Assembly: GCF_024679245.1 (NCBI RefSeq)
Contig: NC_090183.1
Coordinates: 21,919,355-21,983,354, forward strand
Reading direction: 5' to 3'
Origin: Pseudorasbora parva
Taxonomy: Eukaryota > Chordata > Actinopteri > Cypriniformes > Gobionidae
DNA length: 64,000 nucleotides
Every line of letters begins with the position of its first letter. The stretch's first letter is position 1. Positions 57,929 through 64,000 of this stretch are shown here, piece by piece. The notes under the pieces are model-generated. The model worked only from the letters and a program-made list of their open reading frames with translations. It was not told where the DNA came from and made no database searches. The position numbers and the translations under genes were made by a program.

Positions 57929-59425
57929 CCCTACAATGAGTTGAAACAATACGTTAAATTGTTCTCTGATATCTAGAGGGTATGTGGCTTATTTAAGGGC
58001 AAAAATTGTCCAGATACAGTTGACATGTTGTACAGGTAATTGTCCCTAGGATGTAATGCTCTGTTTTTGCCTTATTTGGAAGAGTCATGAATATTAATGT
58101 TGAGCTCTGCTCTGATTGGCTTATTTCAGCTGCTCACAGCACAGCATTTTAGCAGTTCAGCAAAAAACGGCTCATAAGTCCTGACTGTCCTGACAGAATA
58201 CAGACCGACTGAATGACACTTTATGCAGAACACCTCAAATGGAGATCACTAAAATGCAGCCCACTTGGTTACTGGTGTTTTCAGATCATCCGCGTGTGAG
58301 AAAGAGCTTGCATGCTTACGGTTGCCAGATTTCAGTCATTTAAATCCCCCAAACAGAGCTTTTCTGTGAAAAGAACACGTATACTATCTGGTGTTTTACC
58401 TGTCCAATCTGGCATCCATATGCAAGCTCTCTCTCGCACGGATAATCTGAAAACACCAATAAACAAGTAAGCTCCATTTGAGATGTTCTGCTTAAAGTTG
58501 TATTTTGTAATACAAAATAATATTAACCTTTGTCATTAGACACACTATTTAGTTTTGTATGGTACTTGGAGTTTCCTCTTGTCACTGTACTAGCATCTTG
58601 TGTTATCTAGACAATGCGGCCTCTCTAAGAAACTTTCAATTTAATCAGAAATTGTTTAAACAGCTAGGCAATAAGTAGATAAATCACTACTTACTGCTTG
58701 CAGGAATACAGTTTTAATTGCCACTTTCTTTAGTTTAAGATGCTGAGCGAAGCTTGCTTGAATTGGGCCGAACAAACAAACGATTTTGAAATAAATTGCT
58801 GTGGTATCCAATTATAAACATCAACCATGACTGTTGACATATGAAAAGTCCTCACGTCCCCTGCACAGCCTGAACATGACATATGTGTCATGAGAGCTGC
58901 CATTTTTGCTATCCTCAAGTGTCTTGTTTACCTGCATTCGGCTCCGTCAGTTCCGCCTGACAATGAACATGTTTGGACAGCTGCAAATGTTGGGGGCGTG
59001 CATATAAATGATCCCCAACGCGTCATATATTTATATGTGGAAATCTGTGAAAGGTATGATGAGTGAAAATGGGTTTAACAAGAAGGTTCTTGAATAAAAA
59101 TCAGGGAACAGTTGAATTGGATGTTATGAACGCGTTTTAGAATGAAATGAATGAGAGGTGATCTAATTAAAATGGTACATGTATATAGACTGTAAACTGA
59201 AGGATTTTTTATGTAGAGACTAAATGTAATTGGATGTATCATTCTATCTATTTATTTTGTTGTTTATTTTTATTTCAGACCACTATTGTGTATTTGACCA
59301 TTTTATTTTATTTGTATTCTCTTTAAAACTGTTTTAATTATTCTTGTTTTTATTTTTAAATTCTTACATGTACTTATTTCACATGCATATGTTATTACTA
59401 TTTTAAATAATTTCTATGCAAAGCA
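57929..59425. other. MITE body and AT-rich DNA, no gene
   Basis: To about 58500 this is the body of the element that received element B. It contains an inverted repeat: GTGTTTTCAGATCATCCG near 58280 and CGGATAATCTGAAAACACC near 58440. The rest is AT-rich without coding content. Confidence 0.45.
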
Positions 59426-59490
59426 CTTTAAATTGCCATCGGGTATAAAATGTGGCATACAAATAAATATGCCTTGCCTTGCCTTGCCAT
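59426..59490 (+). repeat. L2-type 3' tail with (CTTGC)n
   Basis: GCAAAGCACTTTAAATTGCC, then AATAAATATGCCTTGCCTTG, a LINE 3' end with a short tandem tail. Confidence 0.65.
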
Positions 59491-59739
59491 TAGTTAAGCA
59501 TTACTTAACTAAATAGTTAATTCATAATTTATAAAGCATTAAGCACTTTATAAATACAAATCCTTTATTCTTGATTTATAAGCATGTCTATAATGTATTT
59601 AATAATTGTATTTCATACATTATAAATTATCAATTTATCATTTCTAAATTAAGTATCACCCAATTGCATGACTAGTAATGTCCTACTACTTAATTAGAAA
59701 ATCCTCCACACATAATAACCCAGAATACTATCTAACACT

Positions 59740-60640
59740 TAATGGTATGCTCTGTCAAGTCTTTGTCATCAGTTAGAAACCTGGGTGTGCTCTTCAATAC
59801 CAATCTTTCATTTGGAAGCCACATTTCTAGCATTTGTAAAAAAAATATATATATTCCATCTTAAAAATATATCTAAATTGTGACATAAACTCTCAATGAA
59901 AGATACAGAAATGTTTTTTATGCATTGAGGACCACAAGGCTAGATTATTGTAATGCTCTACTGGGTGGTTGCCCTGCATGCTTAATCAACAAACTCCAAC
60001 TGTTCCAAAATGCAGTAGCAAGAGTTCTTACTAGAACCAAAAGTATGCCATATCAGCCCAGTTCTACCCAAAAGGAGGCGAGAATAACATTTGAATAAGA
60101 TTGAATGTTTTTACAATGAGTATCATAGATGAAATTATACAGTTATTTGGCATAGGCCCCGTCCATATCCGGAGGGTACGGATGCTTGCAGATGAATTCA
60201 GGAGCGGAGCCTACCCCCCGATGTATGGACCCCCACCTGGTGGTGGTGGGGAGAATGACGGTGAATGCCGACATCAGTATCTGCGAACGTAGTAATGGGT
60301 GGGAACAGAACTTATATACTACAGATGACGAATAATGATTGGCTAGATAGATCATTAATAAATGACGTGACATGAGTCTTCCAGGTAGAACTACGCTAGA
60401 GCTTCCCTTTTTGTCAACACTGGATTGTTTTAGCTTCACAGTAATTGAGAGAGCTCTTAACATATTATAGAGGGTCACGTCTATTGTGATCAAAAAATTC
60501 TGGCCAGTTGTTAATACCTAGAATACAAAAATAAACTGCAGGTGGATAGCATTTCCTATTTAGCACCTGAACTATGGAGAAGTCTTCCTTGTTCGTGAAC
60601 AGACACAATCTGTCAATTTAAATCTAGACTAAAAACACTT
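59740..60640 (+). pseudogene. L2-type LINE ORF2 remnant, split
   Basis: The left part (59760-60085) reads RNLGVLFNTNLSFGSHI, then RTTRLDYCNALLGG and NAVARVLTRTKSMPYQPSS. The right part (60545-60640) reads YLAPELWRSLP and QFKSRLKT, the ORF2 end. Stops occur in both. Between them, about 60090-60540 is foreign DNA of unknown type. Non-functional. Confidence 0.65.
60090..60540. other. Unassigned insertion in the LINE remnant
   Basis: Does not match the LINE reading frame on either side. It has a frame of 63 codons (60101-60292) without a known domain. Ends not defined. Confidence 0.35.
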
Positions 60641-60642
60641 AA

Positions 60643-62042
60643 AGGGGTCATATAATGCCATTTTTGTATGAGTTAATATGATTCTTTAGTGTCTAAATGA
60701 AAAGTTTGTAATATACTTTAATTAAAAATTCTCCGTATTGTAAAAAAACACAAATTTTACCTGGACAAAAACAGTTCTGTTTTCAGCAAGCCATTTCAGT
60801 GCATACTGCTTTAAATGATAATTAGCTTTGCTCACCCCGCCCCTCTATTCTGTGGGGCCCTTTGACACACACACATATGGAGAGTTGCTTTGACAACAGC
60901 TGCGGTATATTTTGGAAAAATAATGGCAATGGGAGTCTCTGAGGACACATCATTTGAACCCGAACAAGATGACTGCTGGCGAGCTGGACGTTTCTGAATG
61001 GTTGGTTAACATAATGTCACTTTTATCTATCTTCGTACTGGCAGGGTAACGTTAGCGTAGTGAGATATGAATGCTATGCGTTTACTGATGTATACGTTAG
61101 TTCATTGACAGATTGTTGTTACAGCTAATGGTCATGAAAACATTTTTTTCTGTAATTGTAGGCTTGTCAGTGATGCATAACGTTTACTATGCAGTGTTAG
61201 GTACAACTGTCCTGGCTGAAGCACTCACATTAGGTCACCACAGCAATGTTTCAACAGACTCCATTATAAACCATCTACAAAAGTAAGCTTAGTGTAGTGT
61301 TACCACGTTAACTTTATCACTAGCGTACACAGTTTGTAATAACACAATAACCATAACGCATTTTTCATTATAAACGTGGGATTATGAATTATATTGAGAA
61401 CGTCATACATAGAAAGCATGCCAAAGTTGAACTTACCCTGTAAACTTTAGCCGTATTCATCGTGAAGAGTGCAAGCATTTCAAACTACACTCACTTCTTC
61501 TGGAGGTGCAGCAGGAACACTAATAGTTGGTACCGATCTTTTTTTCAGGAGCAGCTTCTTAGCAAAACCTGCTTTATTCTGGTTAGAAATTATTTGCACG
61601 GCGCAAACATGAAAGCATTAACCTTTATGGGGGTAATATTCCCTTTGAAAACAAAACTCAGCCATTAGCTGCGTCTTCATCTGTTCAGATTTAGAAACAT
61701 CAGAATGACTGCTGTGTTCGTTATTACACCCAAGAACAGAACTCTGCAATTGCTTAGACGCCATTCTGCTCCAGCGTATATCAACAATGTCGGACTATGA
61801 TAACAGCTCGGTCAGGGTGGGTCTGAGGTGAAACGCAGCTGTCAATCAACAGGCGTGGGAGTTGGATCCAACCGTGTGGCGTCACAAGGTTGAACGGCTT
61901 GATGTGAGAAAGGAGAAAACATATAAGGAGATTTTAAAAAAAAACTGGATGGATTTTTATCATTGTGGTTGTGTACAGGCACTGCCAACACACATTTCCA
62001 TACAATCAACTTGTAAAAGTACATGTACAATTATATGATCCT
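60643..62042. mobile_element. TTAA-flanked MITE
   Basis: About 1.4 kb with ends AGGGGTCATATAATGCC and, on the right, ATTATATGATCCT, flanked by TTAA at 60639-60642 and 62043-62046. No transposase. TTAA flanks suggest piggyBac-type mobilisation, though TTAA might instead be the outer part of the TIR. Confidence 0.65.
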
Positions 62043-62503
62043 TTAAGTCAAGTCAAGTCAAGTAAACTTTATTTATATAGAGTTATTTATACAATAGCTA
62101 TTGTTTCAAAGCAGCTTTACAGTGTTAAAGAAAAAGGTGCCTGTTCTCCTCTGGCCAGAAAACAAATAGTGTGTGATTATAAGTCATATTATATTGAAAG
62201 AATTTCATAAGATTACTTGAAAGATTGGAGTCGTCATGCTGGAGACGGGTTTATTGAGGATGCTGTGTCGATGCAGCATTTACATGGGGAGTTTAACTGA
62301 CACGCTCTCTCCAGACATTTCAGGGATGCGTTGGTCATGTCCAGGTGTGGGTCCATCATCTGATCTGGATACGGCCCAGCTCCGGTTGACTGCAGTAAAC
62401 CTCGGGATAAACAGACTAACATTAGCATAAATGCCATTCTTCTTACAATATAACAAGTACATCAGGTGATATGGGAAGTATTCCCAGTTCCGGCTGACCT
62501 AGT
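62043..62503 (-). repeat. L2-type LINE 3' UTR, minus orientation
   Basis: Starts at its 3' end with (AAGTC)n tail repeats (TCAAGTCAAGTCAAGT), followed on the minus strand by GCTGCTTTGAAACAATAGC and, near 62470, by CACTTCCC-like UTR sequence. Confidence 0.65.
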
Positions 62504-62579
62504 TAATGCATTCTAACAATCATTTAACTGATTTGAATAATAGAAATTGATAATGTTCTATGTGTATGCCATAGACACA

Positions 62580-63395
62580 ATGTACTGGTAACATCATAAG
62601 AAGAATGGCATATATTATATTAGCCTGATATTAGCCTGTCATCTTTATTCTGAGTTTACCATAGTCAGCCATACTGTAGTCTATTTCCAGATCAGATGGT
62701 GGACCTGCACTAAGACACAGCTAAAACTCAGCCCCAAATGTCAGCAGAGTGTCTAAACAATCTCCTGTGAAGGCCTTGTCGACATGACAGCCATCGGCAC
62801 AGATCCTCAGCAGAGACCACAAAAACCAGACAGGTCCTCTGCACAGACCCTATAGCCAGCATCGTCTCCATACCATCCTGATGAATCTGATCTTCAAGCA
62901 AAAGGAAATGGATTAATATTTGAATGCTACTGATCAGAATTCTAAATTGTGATGCAGCCTGAATTATAATAGCACAGTGTTCATTCATTGGCCAGAGGAA
63001 AACTGGCCCTCTTACTAAGCCTGGGTTCTCCCAAGGTTTTTTTTTTCCTCCATTCTGTCACCTAAAGGAGTTTCGGTTCCTTGCCACTGTCACATCTGGC
63101 TTGCTTAGTAGGGGACACTTAATATTCAATAATATTATTGATCTGATCTGACTGTACGGGCACTGTTGTATGAAAACTGAATTGAGCTGGACAATATTTT
63201 TTTGCTGAACAGCTTTGTAGATTAAATGAACTAATTGAATAATTAATTATCTTTACAACGCAACTGAATCAACACTTAACTGACTTCAGCTGAACAACAG
63301 CCGGAATGCATATTTTTTCTGTTATCACTGCAAGCTGCTTTAAAACAGTCTGTATTCTATAAAGTGCTATAAAGATGAATTGACTTGACTTGACT
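62580..63395 (+). repeat. L2-type LINE 3' UTR, plus orientation
   Basis: Contains CATAAGAAGAATGGCAT, GGGTTCTCCCAAGG and AGTTTCGGTTCCTTGCCACT, and ends with GAATTGACTTGACTTGACT, the 3' tail. It lies head to head with the minus copy. Confidence 0.7.
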
Positions 63396-64000
63396 ATCCT
63401 TTCCCGGTCCTGCACATTCACTGTCTTAACCTACAACATAAACTCTAACTTGTGGGCTTGTGTAAACTTCACATACTGCCCTCTTCTTCCACCCATGCAC
63501 CATCTCTCTCTCTCTGGCACATTCAAACTCTCCCCCCCCCCCCCCCCCCAACCTCCTTCTTTTCCCATCACACACCACGTGCATGAGTTCTCTGGAACAG
63601 CTTACTGCAGAAACTCAACATGTTCTCATGAAATACGTATATATAGCACAAATTGTATTTATCGTCCAATTTAAATGTCAAAAATAGTTTTTACTTGCAT
63701 ATGATATGCATTGTCACTCCATTGGGTAGGTTTAGTGGTGTGGGGTAAGTATATGTGGAAATGCAGCAACATACACAAACTTGTACAATGCCAAATCTCT
63801 GAATCATACTTCACATGTCTAAAGAATTGCAGATGTACAATGAAAATAACAACAAAGACACACCCTTAGACAATAATGCCCTTCAAAAACACACATACCC
63901 ACATGTCTGAGATGTCTGACAGTTTCCAGGGCCATTTTATAAGCATTCAGATTAATGTTTCAGTTCCTTGTGTGCTGTACTTGTTTGAAAAAGAAAGAAC
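63396..64000. other. Non-coding DNA, no gene seen
   Basis: A poly(C) run lies at about 63532-63549. GGGTAGGTTTAGTGG near 63724 recalls MITE bodies seen elsewhere in the window. No gene. Confidence 0.45.

Noticed and set aside
60101..60292. A small gene of 63 codons with a PPPGGGG run
   Set aside because: No start context, homologue or domain was recognised, and it lies in an unassigned insertion in a dead LINE.
62043..63395. Twin-primed LINE inversion
   Set aside because: Both halves end in their own 3' tail, which twin priming would not produce.

Overview
This window looks like a piece of a teleost fish nuclear genome, probably a cyprinid. I infer this from the mix of repeats: Tc1-like transposons, hAT and TTAA-flanked MITEs, a Tf1/sushi-type chromovirus, a DIRS tyrosine-recombinase retroelement, CR1/L2 LINEs with an esterase ORF1, an RTE-type LINE, a tRNA-derived SINE and long CT/GA/GT/GATA microsatellites. 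I found no host protein-coding gene, rRNA or CRISPR array. The window is intergenic or intronic DNA built largely from nested mobile elements.

Layout. 1-6.2 kb: a decayed Tc1-like transposon split by a young, complete minus-strand Ty3/gypsy chromovirus (374-5510) with open gag and pol. 6.2-15.9 kb: AT-rich DNA with a solo LTR (8046-8541), two related MITEs (9.4 and 15.0 kb), a long-TIR element (11282-12463) and three large microsatellites. 15.9-27 kb: a Tc1-like copy, a TTAA-flanked MITE, then a CR1/L2 LINE interrupted by a second Tc1-like family and a hAT MITE (itself holding another MITE), an RTE endonuclease fragment and more MITEs. 27.2-32.4 kb: a second, older copy of the chromovirus with many stop codons. 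32.4-36.6 kb: repeats and a solo LTR. 36.6-46.8 kb: a deep nest with a LINE fragment split by a non-autonomous LTR element with a long proline-rich ORF (37382-39936), next to a LINE 3' UTR that appears split by a DNA element, itself split by a DIRS element (40606-46292). 46.8-64 kb: foldbacks, MITEs, a SINE, a 5'-truncated second copy of the proline-rich LTR element (about 53.3-55.2 kb), a GATA array, LINE ORF2 ends, a long-TIR element sharing its core with the 11.3 kb element, and LINE 3' UTRs in inverted orientation.

How the parts work. The chromovirus encodes capsid/nucleocapsid (gag) and protease-RT-RNase H-integrase-chromodomain (pol in the -1 frame). Its predicted mRNA 5' end is complementary to its primer-binding site, the hallmark of Tf1/sushi self-priming. 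The proline-rich LTR element has the same layout with a different sequence. The DIRS element has gag, RT/RNase H and tyrosine recombinase ORFs, inverted terminal repeats and an internal complementary region that joins both ends. All names rest on motifs read by eye; no database search was run.
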